Of a DNA stretch of 64,000 nt, positions 32,686 to 41,988 are shown in pieces. Origin of the DNA: Chryseobacterium sp. T16E-39 (GTDB lineage: Bacteria > Bacteroidota > Bacteroidia > Flavobacteriales > Weeksellaceae); NCBI RefSeq assembly GCF_002216065.1, contig NZ_CP022282.1, positions 4,154,001 through 4,218,000 of the forward strand, in the 5' to 3' direction. The notes below the pieces were generated by a model. The model was not told the origin of the DNA, searched no databases, and saw nothing but the letters and a program-made list of their open reading frames with translations. How positions within the stretch are numbered: position 1 is the stretch's first letter; each line of letters opens with the position of its first letter. A program made the position numbers and the translations under genes.

Positions 32686-34832
32686 CTATTTTGTGGGCTG
32701 GAACTTTGGATGCCCTATCTGCCATAAGGCGAAAGCATACATATTGGAATACTCACGGAAGGTAACATCAAGATCTCCGGTAAAATGTCCATTTTCATAA
32801 TTTACATCAAACAATACCGGTTTGCCGGAAGTTGTACTGTTTTGTAATGCTGCTGCAAATTTAGCAGGCATCCACGGTACAATTCTCGAATCATTCATAC
32901 CCGTACGCACTAAAACAGCCTGATATTTTACTCCTTTTTTTACTTTTGTCTGAGCATCCATTTCTATCAAGGCTTGTATATCTTCCTTTTTTGTATGGTT
33001 CCTACTTCTGGAATCTGATTAGGTCCGTTTGCGGTTGTTTCATTACGAAGGATATTGGTCATTCCTACTTCCACAAGGGCTACAGCAAAAAGATCAGGTC
33101 TTTCAGTAATGGCTCTGCCTATTAATATACCGCCCATACTCATTCCATTACCAATTAGTTTTGATGGAGAAGTATATTTTTGATTTACTAAATATTCAGA
33201 ACAGGCAATAAAATCCTTCCAGGTATTGGGTTTTTTGGTTTTCATCCCTGATTCATGCCAGCTTTCGCCTTTTTCACCCCCACCTCTTACGTGGGCAATT
33301 GCGATGACTACTCCTTGTTCAAGTAGCACTGATAACCGGGTAGAGAACTGTGGGACATAAGATATAGAATACCCTCCGTAGCCTGTTATATAAGTAGGGG
33401 TGCTTCCATCCATTTTCATATTTTTAGGATAAATGATGGATAGTGGTACCATTACGCCATCATGGCTTTTAACCTCTACTTCTTTAACTTCATATAAGCT
33501 TTTGTAGTCCGGATAACTGCCACTGACATCAAATTTTTTGCTTTTTGAGACAATCCCTTGGGAAGGGTTGTATTCATAAATATTATAAGGACTAAGCCAG
33601 CCAAAATTATAGCATAGGATATCATCGCTTTGTCTGCGGTTTAAAGATCCCGAAGTATTAACCCCATCAGGTAAAGGGATTTTTTTGATATCAAAAGTTC
33701 TAAGGTCAATCTGATTCTTTTCCTGGCTGATGCCATCACTCAATGCATAGAAAAGATAATTTTTCGAATGATGAATTCCTGTAATGACTTTACCGCTTTC
33801 CGGAACAATAATTTTAGCATTATTATAATCTGGATTTTTAAGATCTGTAACTCCTAATTTGTAGTTGGGAGCGCCTTTATGAGTAAGGAAGAAAAGCTGA
33901 TCACCAGCAAAGTGATATTCTGTAATTTCGTCGGAAGGCTTCATCAGGAGCTTCCAGTTTATTTTTTTATCCTTTATGGAGGAATAAGGAGCATAAAAAA
34001 CAGGATTTTCAGATTTTGTTGAGGTAATTCTTAAGATAATATATTTGTAATCATCAGAAAAAGAAACATCACTGAATTGCTCAGGTAGGATGTTCAGCTC
34101 AGGATATTGCTCTCTCGAAGCAAGTACAATGTCTTTATCTGTACTCGTTCCTATCTGGTGAAGCATCGCTTTCATATTTTTTAATAGGTCGGTGCTATTG
34201 AGATCTCCCGTACTCATTTTTGTATAGATCAATGCTTTACCATCTGCTGTAAATTCATAACTAAATTCACTCCAGATAGGACTCAATGAATCATTAAGCA
34301 GCTTTTTTGTCGTAAGATCTAATATTCTAAGTTCACATACTTCGGCTCCTGACTTGGAGAATAGGATTGCTATTTTTTTGCCTTCCGGATCTACGGAGAA
34401 ACTTGTTATCTGAGTATTTTTTCCAAGGGTCTCAGGGTCAAAAATGAGCGTTTCAGTTCCGGTAGTTGCGTCTTTTGAATAGAGCTTGGAAAGTTTTGCA
34501 TTTTTTACCACTTTGCTATAAAAGAAAGTGTTTCCGTTTTGAGTAATATTTCGATAGGAATCACCTCCCATTTCCTGTACCTCCTTCATTCTTTTGAAAA
34601 GTCCGTCGCGGTTAGGTATTTTATCTATGACAGAATTAGTATAGTCGGACTGGGCTTTAAACCATGTTTGAACCTCAGGATTTTTAATGTCTTCCAGCCA
34701 TTGGTAGTTATCAGTAATTTTAGTTCCGAAATAATCATTGACTACAGGATGTTCTGCTGTCGCTGGATAATGATATTGAGCACTACACAGCTGAGAGAGA
34801 AAAGTGCCCATTAACAGGATTGTATATTTCAT
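32686..34832 (-). pseudogene. prolyl oligopeptidase family serine peptidase, frameshifted
   Basis: A secreted S9A-type prolyl oligopeptidase of about 715 residues split by a frameshift. The 5' part starts at the ATG at 34832 with a signal peptide (MKYTILLMGTFLSQLCSAQ). It encodes the beta-propeller (YHYPATAEHPVVNDYFGTKITDNYQWLED onwards) and the hydrolase half with the nucleophile in GNGMSMGG, then ends out of frame at 32967. The 3' part in another frame carries the rest: LIEMDAQTKVKKGVKYQAVLVRTGMNDSRIVPW (catalytic Asp) and NYENGHF (catalytic His), stop at 32686. One extra A in the minus-strand run of six A (32987-32992) restores TIQKKEDIQALIEMDAQTK. It could be a sequencing error, a real mutation or a slippage site. 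Confidence 0.85.
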
Positions 34833-35004
34833 TTTTGTGGGATATTTAAAAAGATAAAGATAAAATATAATTTGCATAAATAATTGTAAAATTTGGAAGA
34901 GTCTTTATGACATTAAATATAGAAGAGAAGTAATAAATACGACTTCTCTTATTATCCGGTAACGTTTTCGTAATATGTAGTGGTATACATTGTTTCTAAA
35001 AAAG

Positions 35005-35038
35005 AAAGTGTCTAAAATTTAGAAATTTTAGACACTTT
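35005..35038 (-). terminator. pepD terminator
   Basis: Arms AAAGTGTCTAAAATTT and AAATTTTAGACACTTT (16 nt each, about 14 pairable) and a minus-strand T-rich tail, 20 nt past the pepD stop. Confidence 0.85.
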
Positions 35039-35057
35039 GCAGTTTTGATTGTATTTT

Positions 35058-36503
35058 TTATTTCTGAGGGATATTCGCTAAAATCTCTTTTAGGAAAGTC
35101 CAGAATTTCTGTGCTGAAGGGATATTTGCTTTTTCATCCGGAGAGTGAGCCCCTCTGATGGTAGGTCCGAAGCTTACCATTTCCATTTCAGGATAATTAG
35201 CTCCAATGATGCCACATTCTAAACCTGCGTGACAAGCTACAACATGAGGTTTTTCTGTGAATTTTTGAATATAAATCTTTTCCATGAGCTGAACGATCTC
35301 AGAACCTGGTTTTGGCTTCCATCCCGGATAAGAACCACCAAATTCTATTTCCATTCCTGCTAATTCAGCAACAGACTTTAATTGTTCAGCAACTGCGTAT
35401 TTTGTAGAATCTACTGATGATCTTGAAAGGTTTAATATTCTTAAATTTCCACCCTTTAATTCTACTCTGGCTACGTTGTTTGATGTTTCTACGAGATCCT
35501 TTACGTCAGGACTCATTCTATAAACACCATTATGAAGAGATTTTAGAACTAAAATGATCTTTTTGGAATCTTCTTCTGAAATTGCTTTATCTGAACTTGT
35601 TGAATTTTCAATATTGATCTGAAGGCCTGGTTCAACAGTAGCAAATTCTTCTAAAATTTCCTTTTTAAGACCGTTGGTTAGTTCTTCTATGAATTCATTG
35701 GCATTTCTTACAGAGATAGTAGCCACAGCTTCTCTTGGAATAGCATTTCTTAATCCACCTCCGTCAATTGAAATTAACTGTATATTTTCTTTAGCTAAGC
35801 CGTTGTATAGTAATCTGCCTAAAATAATATTAGAATTTCCGAAACCTTTATGGATATCCATTCCTGAATGACCACCCTGTAATCCTTTAATTTCAATTCT
35901 TACAATTTGTCCTTTAGCAGCCTCTACTTCATAGTTTTGAGTAATGGTAACATCGATTCCTCCGGCACAACCGATATCGATCTCGTCATCTTCTTCCGTA
36001 TCAAGATTTAATAAAATCTGCCCGGTAAGCTGTCCAGGTTTTAATCCCAGGGCTCCCGTCATTCCAGTTTCTTCATCAATAGTGAAAAGAGCTTCCAAAT
36101 CAGGATGTGGAATATCAGAACTTTCTAAAATAGACATAATAGTAGCTACCCCTAAGCCATTATCAGCTCCCAGTGTAGTTCCTTTGGCTTTCACCCAGTC
36201 TCCGTCAATTTCCATTTTAATTCCTTCCGTATCGAAATCAAAATTTACATCACTGTTTTTCTGACATACCATGTCAAGATGGGATTGCAGTACGATTGAC
36301 TTGCGATTTTCCATTCCTGCAGTAGCAGGCTTTTTAATAATAACGTTTCCTACTTCATCTACCGTCGTTGGTAATCCTAAACTCTCACCAAATCCTTTAA
36401 TAAATGCGATTACTTTTTCTTCTTTTTTTGAAGGTCTTGGAACAGCATTTAATTTGGAGAAATTTTTCCAGATAATTTGCGGTTCTATATTGGATAATTC
36501 CAT
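35058..36503 (-). CDS. pepD: aminoacyl-histidine dipeptidase PepD (M20 family)
   Basis: A 481-residue cytosolic metallo-dipeptidase starting at the ATG at 36503 (MELSNIEPQIIWKNFSKLNAVPRPSKKEEKV). M20C motifs: the zinc-ligand VLQSHLDMVCQKN (H-x-D), GADNGLGVATIMSILE, the catalytic LFTIDEETGMTGALGL (EE) and LLNLDTEEDDEIDIGCAGG, the dimerisation/lid domain with GGHSGMDIHKGFGN, and HAGLECGIIG plus GPTIRGAHSPDEKANI near the C-terminus. It hydrolyses Xaa-His (carnosine-like) and other dipeptides. Length is typical. Confidence 0.96.
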   Translation of the reverse strand: MELSNIEPQIIWKNFSKLNAVPRPSKKEEKVIAFIKGFGESLGLPTTVDEVGNVIIKKPATAGMENRKSIVLQSHLDMVCQKNSDVNFDFDTEGIKMEIDGDWVKAKGTTLGADNGLGVATIMSILESSDIPHPDLEALFTIDEETGMTGALGLKPGQLTGQILLNLDTEEDDEIDIGCAGGIDVTITQNYEVEAAKGQIVRIEIKGLQGGHSGMDIHKGFGNSNIILGRLLYNGLAKENIQLISIDGGGLRNAIPREAVATISVRNANEFIEELTNGLKKEILEEFATVEPGLQINIENSTSSDKAISEEDSKKIILVLKSLHNGVYRMSPDVKDLVETSNNVARVELKGGNLRILNLSRSSVDSTKYAVAEQLKSVAELAGMEIEFGGSYPGWKPKPGSEIVQLMEKIYIQKFTEKPHVVACHAGLECGIIGANYPEMEMVSFGPTIRGAHSPDEKANIPSAQKFWTFLKEILANIPQK

Positions 36504-36518
36504 AAAATTTATTTTTAT

Positions 36519-36526
36519 CAAAATTA
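36519..36526 (-). promoter_or_regulatory. -7 element of the pepD promoter
   Basis: Minus-strand TAATTTTG, a perfect TAnnTTTG, 15 nt before the ATG at 36503. Confidence 0.6.
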
Positions 36527-36538
36527 CGAAATAAAAAG

Positions 36539-36560
36539 TGCTCCTGTAAGTTCAGGAGCA
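36539..36560. terminator. hairpin terminator upstream of pepD
   Basis: An 8-bp stem TGCTCCTG/CAGGAGCA with a 6-nt loop. A minus-strand T-run follows, isolating pepD from the upstream lipoprotein gene; a plus-strand T-run is also present. Confidence 0.75.
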
Positions 36561-36582
36561 GTCTTTTTTATTTATAAATCTT

Positions 36583-36716
36583 TTAGAGGCAAAATAGCAA
36601 AATAGCGAAAAAGCAAAAAAGCAAAATCGTGAAATTGCTAATTTGTAAAACCGTGAATAGTTCAATAGTGCAACATATTGACGATTTTACGGTTTGGCTA
36701 TTCTGCAGTTCAGCCT
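36583..36716. repeat. intergenic inverted repeat, 'GCTAATTTGTAAAAC' family
   Basis: The left half is a run of GCAAAATAGC-like units (36588-36630) followed by GCTAATTTGTAAAACCGT (36637-36654). The right half (about 36681-36716) carries the rough complement (ATTTTACGGTTTGGCTATTC and CAGCCTTTAG). It is the same family as 27269-27405 and abuts the stop codon of the minus-strand lipoprotein gene at 36717. Confidence 0.55.
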
Positions 36717-37205
36717 TTAGCACCCACACTCTCCGTAAATAGGGGAGGTAACTACAGTGCCATCAGGTTTTTCAATGGTGATCGTTCCTTCAAACAATAA
36801 AGCTTCTTCACCTTTTATTTTTTTTCCTTTTACAGATATTTTATAATCTCCGCTTTCAATTTCTTTTGTTAACAGTTCATCAGCCTCCATGTCACTGGAT
36901 GAGATAAGATTCATGGTGAGTCTCTTTCCATCCAATTTCATATAGGCTGTTTTTCCGGCATCATCGGCATAGATATATTTTTCTTCCTCAAAGTCAGCTT
37001 TGTTTTTTGCAAAATAACACGAACATTCTTTAATTTCCTTAGGGAATGTGATGGTTTCAATTAAAATGCTTCCGGAGGTCTCTATTTTTGCAGAATCCTG
37101 AACATGGTTCATTGAGTCCTGATTGGTAGTGACGGAAATGGTTTCTTTGTCTTTTTTACAAGCAATTACTAAGAACGCTGAAAAGAAAATAATTAGGTAT
37201 TTCAT
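36717..37205 (-). CDS. lipoprotein of unknown function
   Basis: A 162-residue protein with a lipoprotein signal (LIIFFSAFLVIACKKDKE; lipidated Cys about 16). The mature domain contains EIKECSCYFAKNKADFEEEKYIYADDAGKTAYMKLDGKRLTMNLISS, then KGKKIKGEEALLFEGTITI, and ends ...PIYGECGC. The two Cys pairs (CSC and CGC) may form disulfides. It looks like a small periplasmic beta-sandwich. I know no function. A 19-nt gap follows the LURP-one gene, so the two may be co-transcribed. Confidence 0.8.
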   Translation of the reverse strand: MKYLIIFFSAFLVIACKKDKETISVTTNQDSMNHVQDSAKIETSGSILIETITFPKEIKECSCYFAKNKADFEEEKYIYADDAGKTAYMKLDGKRLTMNLISSSDMEADELLTKEIESGDYKISVKGKKIKGEEALLFEGTITIEKPDGTVVTSPIYGECGC

Positions 37206-37224
37206 TGTTTGTGGTTTATTGTGT

Positions 37225-37830
37225 TTATCCTCTGGCTCTTTCGAGTAGAACCATCATTAATAGAGAAAGAACGACTAAGCTTTCGTCTTCATCATCAATA
37301 TCAATCATTCGGTCAAGCTGAAATCTTCTGCCAAAAAATGATGGCATTTTTTTCAGTTTAAAATATTCCTTTCCATCAACTCCTTTTACAGTATAAGCGG
37401 GGTTAAGAAAATATCCGGTAAACATTCCAATAATAGGAATCTCACTTACCATTCCGTCAAAGAACTTTGTCCATGCATTATCCTCTGATACGGTGAATTT
37501 CGGCTGGTCATTTGAATCCAGAATATTATAGGTGGATTTCCATAGGGAACGCATTCCTTTTCTTGCCAGTCTTCCAAAGTTCTTTTGATCAACAAGATCA
37601 TTTAAAGAGTAGGATGCATTAAAGTCAATCCATTTATTAGCCTGTATTCTGAAGAGTTCTTTGGATTTGCTTTCATCATTAAAAACAATCACATCTTCTT
37701 TTAGTTTGAACATTTTCTGACGAACATAGGCAACATAGTTTCCGTTTTTGTCTGTGATGTTAAAATCACTTGCTAATGTTGTGATTTTAAATTTAAAATC
37801 TAGTGGATAATTAAGGTTTTTAAGTACCAT
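37225..37830 (-). CDS. LURP-one-related / phospholipid scramblase-like protein
   Basis: A 201-residue LURP-one-related (Tubby/scramblase-fold) protein. The strand pattern is typical: DFKFKITTLASDFNITDKNGNYVAYVRQKMFKLKEDVIVFNDESKSKELFRIQANKWIDFNASYSL, then KFTVSEDNAWTKFFDGMVSEIPIIGMFTGYFLNPAYTVKG. The C-terminal stretch ESLVVLSLLMMVLLERA is hydrophobic, like the C-terminal helix of Tubby-like folds. The function in bacteria is unknown. It has a -7 box at 37857-37864. Confidence 0.85.
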   Translation of the reverse strand: MVLKNLNYPLDFKFKITTLASDFNITDKNGNYVAYVRQKMFKLKEDVIVFNDESKSKELFRIQANKWIDFNASYSLNDLVDQKNFGRLARKGMRSLWKSTYNILDSNDQPKFTVSEDNAWTKFFDGMVSEIPIIGMFTGYFLNPAYTVKGVDGKEYFKLKKMPSFFGRRFQLDRMIDIDDEDESLVVLSLLMMVLLERARG

Positions 37831-37856
37831 TTAGTTTATTTTTTTCATATATTTTC

Positions 37857-37864
37857 CAAAGATA
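37857..37864 (-). promoter_or_regulatory. -7 element of the LURP-one gene promoter
   Basis: Minus-strand TATCTTTG, a perfect TAnnTTTG, 26 nt before the ATG at 37830. Confidence 0.55.
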
Positions 37865-37928
37865 GATTTTTATTTGGAAAGGTGATGATTTAAGCCTTAT
37901 AAACCCGTAAATACTCATCTTTTTATAT

Positions 37929-37936
37929 TATTTTTG
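37929..37936 (+). promoter_or_regulatory. -7 element of the recR promoter
   Basis: TATTTTTG, perfect TAnnTTTG, ends 5 nt before the ATG at 37942, implying a leaderless mRNA. Confidence 0.65.
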
Positions 37937-37941
37937 TATCT

Positions 37942-38553
37942 ATGGATTACCCAAGTAAAGTTTTGGCAAAAGCTGTCGACGAAATTTCCGGACTTCCGGG
38001 AATTGGTAGGAAAACAGCCTTGCGTTTAGCACTTCACTTATTGAAACAGCCTAGTTCCAGAGCAATGGGATTAGGAAACTCTCTTATCAATCTGGTTAAT
38101 GAAATAAAATACTGTAAAGAATGTCATAATTTTTCCGATTTCGATATTTGTGAAATATGCAGCAGCCCTAAAAGAAGTGATGAAGTGATTTGTATTGTAG
38201 AGGATGTCCGGGATGTGATTGCTATCGAAAATACAGGAAAATATACAGGAAAATATCTGATTTTGGGTGGAAAGATCTCTCCAATGGAAGGAGTAGGGCC
38301 AGGCCAGTTAAATATTCCAAGTATTGAAAGAAAATTAAATACGGGAGTCGTAAAAGAATTTATTTTTGCTTTGAGTGCAACAATGGAAGGGGATACTACT
38401 GCTTACTATATTTATAAAAAGTTCAAACATTTTGAGGTGAATTTTTCCAGTATTGCCAGAGGTATATCAGTTGGGGATGAGCTTGAATATGCAGATGAGA
38501 TCTCTTTAGGCAGATCAATTATCAATAGACTTCCTTATAACGAAAAGGACTAA
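37942..38553 (+). CDS. recR: recombination protein RecR
   Basis: A 203-residue RecR, the ring-forming partner of RecO/RecF that loads RecA at gaps. The N-terminal HhH is ISGLPGIGRKTALRLALHLLK; the zinc finger is YCKECHNFSDFDICEICSSPKR (four Cys); the Toprim domain holds ICIVEDVRDVIAIENTGKYTGKYLILGGKISPMEGVGPGQLNI and ALSATMEGDTTAYYIYKK; the C-terminal Walker B-like ARGISVGDELEYADEISL is intact. The downstream glycosyltransferase ATG follows its stop by 1 nt. Confidence 0.97.
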   Translation: MDYPSKVLAKAVDEISGLPGIGRKTALRLALHLLKQPSSRAMGLGNSLINLVNEIKYCKECHNFSDFDICEICSSPKRSDEVICIVEDVRDVIAIENTGKYTGKYLILGGKISPMEGVGPGQLNIPSIERKLNTGVVKEFIFALSATMEGDTTAYYIYKKFKHFEVNFSSIARGISVGDELEYADEISLGRSIINRLPYNEKD

Positions 38554-38554
38554 A

Positions 38555-39394
38555 ATGAACACAAAGCTATCAATTATAATTGTTAACTATAACGTTACCC
38601 AATTACTTAGAAACTGTCTTTTATCTATTCAGAAGTATATAAAAGGAGTAGCATATGAAGTAGTGGTTATTGATAATGCTTCTACAGATGTTTCATGGAA
38701 AGATCTTATTAGGGAATTCCCGGATTTTCATTTTATCGCTTCTGAAAATAATGATGGTTTTGCGAAAGCTAATAATGCTGCTATAAAAACAGCAAAGGGA
38801 GAATATATTCTTATTCTAAATCCTGATACAGAGCTGGAGGGATTTTATATGGATGATATTTTAAACTTTGCGGACTCTCATTCTGAATTTGGATGTTTAG
38901 GAGTAAGAATGCATGATGCTAAAGGCCAATTTTTACCTGAAAGTAAACGTTCTGTTCCTGATATGTTCAATTCCTTTGAAAAGCTGTTTGTTAAATTTAA
39001 AAACAATGATTCGAAGTCTTATTACCGGAACGATATTGAAGAAAATGAAATTAGTGAGGTAGAAGTTATAACAGGAGCTTTCCTTCTTGTTAAAAAAGAG
39101 GTTTACGAAAAAGTTGGAGGTTTGGACGAAGCATATTTCATGTATGGTGAGGATATTGATTTGTGTTATACTTTGCTAAGAGAAGGGCTTAAAAATTATT
39201 ACTACGGTAAAGCTTCCATATTACATCATAAAGGAGAAAGTACAGTAAAAGATGAGCTTTATCTGAAGCGGTTTTATGGAGCGATGCATATTTTTATCAG
39301 TAAATATTACAAGGAATCAAAACCTCTGCAGTATTCATTTTTAAAAGCGGGGCTAAAGCTTCGGCATAAAATAGAGAAAATCAAGTTAAAATAA
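38555..39394 (+). CDS. family 2 glycosyltransferase
   Basis: A 279-residue GT2 (rhamnosyltransferase-like) enzyme. The GT-A fold start LSIIIVNYNVTQLLRNCLLSIQKY, VVIDNASTDVSWKDLI and NDGFAKANNAAIKTAKGEYILILNPDTELEG (DxD-like PDTE) are clear, then EVITGAFLLVKKEVYEKVGGLDEAYFMYGEDIDLCYTLLREG (ED catalytic region). It transfers a nucleotide-activated sugar to a surface polysaccharide or lipid; donor and acceptor are unknown. It is translationally coupled to recR, a common flavobacterial arrangement without obvious functional logic. Confidence 0.94.
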   Translation: MNTKLSIIIVNYNVTQLLRNCLLSIQKYIKGVAYEVVVIDNASTDVSWKDLIREFPDFHFIASENNDGFAKANNAAIKTAKGEYILILNPDTELEGFYMDDILNFADSHSEFGCLGVRMHDAKGQFLPESKRSVPDMFNSFEKLFVKFKNNDSKSYYRNDIEENEISEVEVITGAFLLVKKEVYEKVGGLDEAYFMYGEDIDLCYTLLREGLKNYYYGKASILHHKGESTVKDELYLKRFYGAMHIFISKYYKESKPLQYSFLKAGLKLRHKIEKIKLK

Positions 39395-39424
39395 AAAAAG
39401 CAGCTCAATTTGAGTTGCTTTTTT
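39394..39424. terminator. bidirectional terminator between the glycosyltransferase and secG
   Basis: The stem GCAGCTC(AA)/(TT)GAGTTGC with one wobble, A6 before and T7 after, between convergent genes. Confidence 0.82.
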
Positions 39425-39448
39425 TAAGTATATAAAAATATTATTTGC

Positions 39449-39796
39449 TTATTTAGCAGGAACCGTTGTCTTAGCAGGTGTGCTAGTTTGAGAAGCAGGT
39501 GCATCTTGTTTTGCTGGAGCTTCTTTTTTAGCAGGTTGCTGAACCGGAGCTGTTTGTGATGGCTTTCCTGTAATTACAACACTTATAAGAATAAGAACAA
39601 TGATCGTTCCTCCTAAAGTCCATGTTGCTTTTTCCATGAAGTCATTGGTTCTCTGTACCCCAAATTGAGCTGATGAAGCACCTCCGAAAGTACTGGAAAG
39701 GCCTCCACCTTTAGGGTTTTGAGCCATAACAATAATTACCAGTAAAATGCTAGCAATCATAACAAGAACCATCAATAGTATAAATATAGAATCCAT
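39449..39796 (-). CDS. secG: preprotein translocase subunit SecG
   Basis: A 115-residue SecG, the small integral subunit of SecYEG. The start is the ATG at 39796 (MDSIFILLMVLVMIASILLVIIVMAQNPKGGGLSSTFGG), not the open frame to 39850, and a perfect -7 box (39821-39828) lies just upstream. Two membrane segments (about 3-23 and 58-78) flank the conserved QNPKGGGLSSTFGGASSAQFGVQRTNDFMEKATW loop. The C-terminal 35 residues are a Pro/Ala/Lys tail (QQPAKKEAPAKQDAPASQ), longer than in E. coli but common in Bacteroidota. Confidence 0.95.
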   Translation of the reverse strand: MDSIFILLMVLVMIASILLVIIVMAQNPKGGGLSSTFGGASSAQFGVQRTNDFMEKATWTLGGTIIVLILISVVITGKPSQTAPVQQPAKKEAPAKQDAPASQTSTPAKTTVPAK

Positions 39797-39820
39797 TAAT
39801 TTGATATCTTTTTGAATGGG

Positions 39821-39828
39821 CAAATTTA
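39821..39828 (-). promoter_or_regulatory. -7 element of the secG promoter
   Basis: Minus-strand TAAATTTG, a perfect TAnnTTTG, 24 nt before the ATG at 39796. It rules out the longer upstream start. Confidence 0.6.
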
Positions 39829-39918
39829 ATCTTTTTTTACCGAATAGCAAAATAAGATTTTAGTAAAAAGCAAAAACAACAACATTTGTTGCTGTTTTCA
39901 CTTTTAAGTAAGTTGTTC

Positions 39919-41937
39919 TTATTTAAAATCAGCATCTTTTGCCTGATTGATCTGATATGATTTTACCGTTAAGTTGATATCCATACCACCCATATTGTTA
40001 AGAATGCTGAATGGGAGTTTTACACCGGAAACATCTTTATAGTCTGAATAAGTGGTAGGGCTGGTTCCTTTCAGTTCACCATTCTTCAATCCTGTTTTCA
40101 CACTGTAATAGTAAGTGTTTTTAGCACCTTTTACCACATAAGAATCATCATTATTGTATTTCTCAATTCCTGCTAATTTATATTCAGGAGATTTTGCAAA
40201 TGATAATTCCGGGAAAAGCTCTTCTTTTGCCATGTCAGCTTTTTCAGTTTCGGGTAATGGCATTTTTTTTCCTTGAACCTCCATATAGCCATCTTTTCCG
40301 TCGAATACAATTTTTTGTAATGTATTTCCCATTGCCGAAATATTCATTGCCATTTTTCCATTATTCCCCTGAATCATTTTCATTGTCATGTCCATTCCCT
40401 GTACTTTTGTAGTGGCCTCTATAGAAATAGAACTGATCTTTTGAACAGCAGCCAAACCTCCAATTGCATTGATATATTTGTCTGCAACGGATCCAATAGT
40501 AACACTGGCGTCAACTTTCTGTGCTGTAGGTTTTGTAACAGGATTAGCTTCCTTGTCGAAATATTTTACAGGATACCCTAATTTTTCTAAACCTTCAGAA
40601 ATATCAGATGCTTTACCTGCGATAAAAATTCTGCTTTGATTAGGAAGGATGGTCGTTTTTACTGCGTTAGCAACATCCGCTGCAGTTACTTTATCGATAG
40701 ATTTTAAATAGTTGGTATAAAAATCTGAAGGAAGATCCTGGACTTTTTGGTTTAAAGCAAATTTTGCAATAGTTTCAGGCTTTTCCAAAGACATGATGAA
40801 GCTTCCTTTTAATTTAGCTTTCGCATTTTCCAGTTCTTCAGGTTTTACGGTTGAGATTGCATTAAGCTCATTCATGAATTCCTTTACAGCTTTGTCTGTA
40901 ACCTCGTTTCTTACACTTGCTTCAGCAGAAAAGTCCGGAGAATATTTACTGGCATTCATGCTTGAATAAGCTCCATATGTAAATCCATTTTTCTCTCTAA
41001 GGTTCATGAAAAGTCTTGCTTCTCCACCACCTCCAAGAATGTAGTTGGCTATCGTTGCCGGGAAGTAATTGGCATCCTTCATTTTCAGTGTGTTCAGGTT
41101 ACCTACAGAAACTACAGACTGTACTGCGGAAGGTACATCAACAACGTTAATTTCCGTTTTTGCAACATTGGATGCCGGCTCTAAAGCTGTAAATGCAGTG
41201 TTTGATTTCTTCCATCCGTTAAATGCCTTTTCGATCAAAGGTTTTACCTGATCGTACTTAACGTCTCCAACGATCACTAAATAAGCATTGTCAGGGGCAT
41301 AATATTTTTTGTAAACATTCTGAACGTCTGCCAACTGAATTTTATTGATCGATTCAATAGTTTCAAATTCCCCTCTGGCTGTATTTTTTCCGTATTGTAA
41401 AGCGTTAGAAACTCTTGATGCAATAGATGATGCATTTTTCTCTTCAGACTTTAAACCCTCAATTGTTCTTTCTTTAGAATTTTGAATTTCTTCAGCAGAG
41501 AATTTAGGGTTGATAATAGCGTCAGCCATTAAGTTTAATACCTCAGGGAAATATTTTGAAAGAGAATTTGCAAAAGCTCCTCCTGATGAGAAGCTAAGGT
41601 TAGCCCCTAAGAAATCAATTTTTTTATTGAATTCATCTTTGGAGATATTGGTTGTTCCGTTTTCGAGCTGTTCTGCCATAATCTCGCTTACCCCGGTCAC
41701 GTTCCCTTCGTAATATGGAGGTCTGTCCATAGAAAGGTTGGCATTTACTCTAGGTAATTTGTTGTTTTCAACGACCATTACTGTAAGACCGTTGCTCAGT
41801 TGAAACGTTTTTGGCTTTGCAATGTTGATGGCAGGAGTAGGTCCTGGTTTAGGCATTGCATTAAGATCTATTTTTTGTGCGGAAAGCATTCCTGTAAATA
41901 AAAATGCTACTGCTATATATGTTAATTGCTTTTTCAT
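39919..41937 (-). CDS. M16 peptidase-like subunit lacking the zinc motif, with a LolA-like C-terminal domain
   Basis: A 672-residue exported protein (signal peptide MKKQLTYIAVAFLFTGMLSAQ; ATG at 41937). Residues about 35-465 form two M16 domains, but the HxxEH zinc motif is missing: the equivalent segment reads SEIMAEQLENGT. The substrate-binding Arg/Tyr pair region is kept (LGGGGEARLFMNLREKNGFTYGAYSSM). This is the pattern of the non-catalytic subunit of heterodimeric M16B peptidases. Residues about 480-665 (IGSVADKYINAIGGLAAVQKISSISIEATTKVQGMDMTMKMIQG...) look like a LolA/LolB-like lipoprotein-sorting fold. The catalytic partner is the gene immediately upstream (41989-43302). Confidence 0.88.
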   Translation of the reverse strand: MKKQLTYIAVAFLFTGMLSAQKIDLNAMPKPGPTPAINIAKPKTFQLSNGLTVMVVENNKLPRVNANLSMDRPPYYEGNVTGVSEIMAEQLENGTTNISKDEFNKKIDFLGANLSFSSGGAFANSLSKYFPEVLNLMADAIINPKFSAEEIQNSKERTIEGLKSEEKNASSIASRVSNALQYGKNTARGEFETIESINKIQLADVQNVYKKYYAPDNAYLVIVGDVKYDQVKPLIEKAFNGWKKSNTAFTALEPASNVAKTEINVVDVPSAVQSVVSVGNLNTLKMKDANYFPATIANYILGGGGEARLFMNLREKNGFTYGAYSSMNASKYSPDFSAEASVRNEVTDKAVKEFMNELNAISTVKPEELENAKAKLKGSFIMSLEKPETIAKFALNQKVQDLPSDFYTNYLKSIDKVTAADVANAVKTTILPNQSRIFIAGKASDISEGLEKLGYPVKYFDKEANPVTKPTAQKVDASVTIGSVADKYINAIGGLAAVQKISSISIEATTKVQGMDMTMKMIQGNNGKMAMNISAMGNTLQKIVFDGKDGYMEVQGKKMPLPETEKADMAKEELFPELSFAKSPEYKLAGIEKYNNDDSYVVKGAKNTYYYSVKTGLKNGELKGTSPTTYSDYKDVSGVKLPFSILNNMGGMDINLTVKSYQINQAKDADFK

Positions 41938-41988
41938 TTGTAAATAATTGTTTGTTATAATCACTGTTAAACCTAAAGTACTCTGGGA

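Noticed and set aside
34924..34949. AGAGAAGT/ACTTCTCT hairpin upstream of the prolyl oligopeptidase gene
   Set aside because: Eight-base arms with a 10-nt loop, no T tail and no promoter box near; could be chance, so not listed as a feature.
36588..36630. Short repeated GCAAAATAGC-like units considered as a CRISPR or minisatellite
   Set aside because: Units are irregular, without spacers of constant length and without cas genes; better explained as part of an intergenic hairpin repeat.
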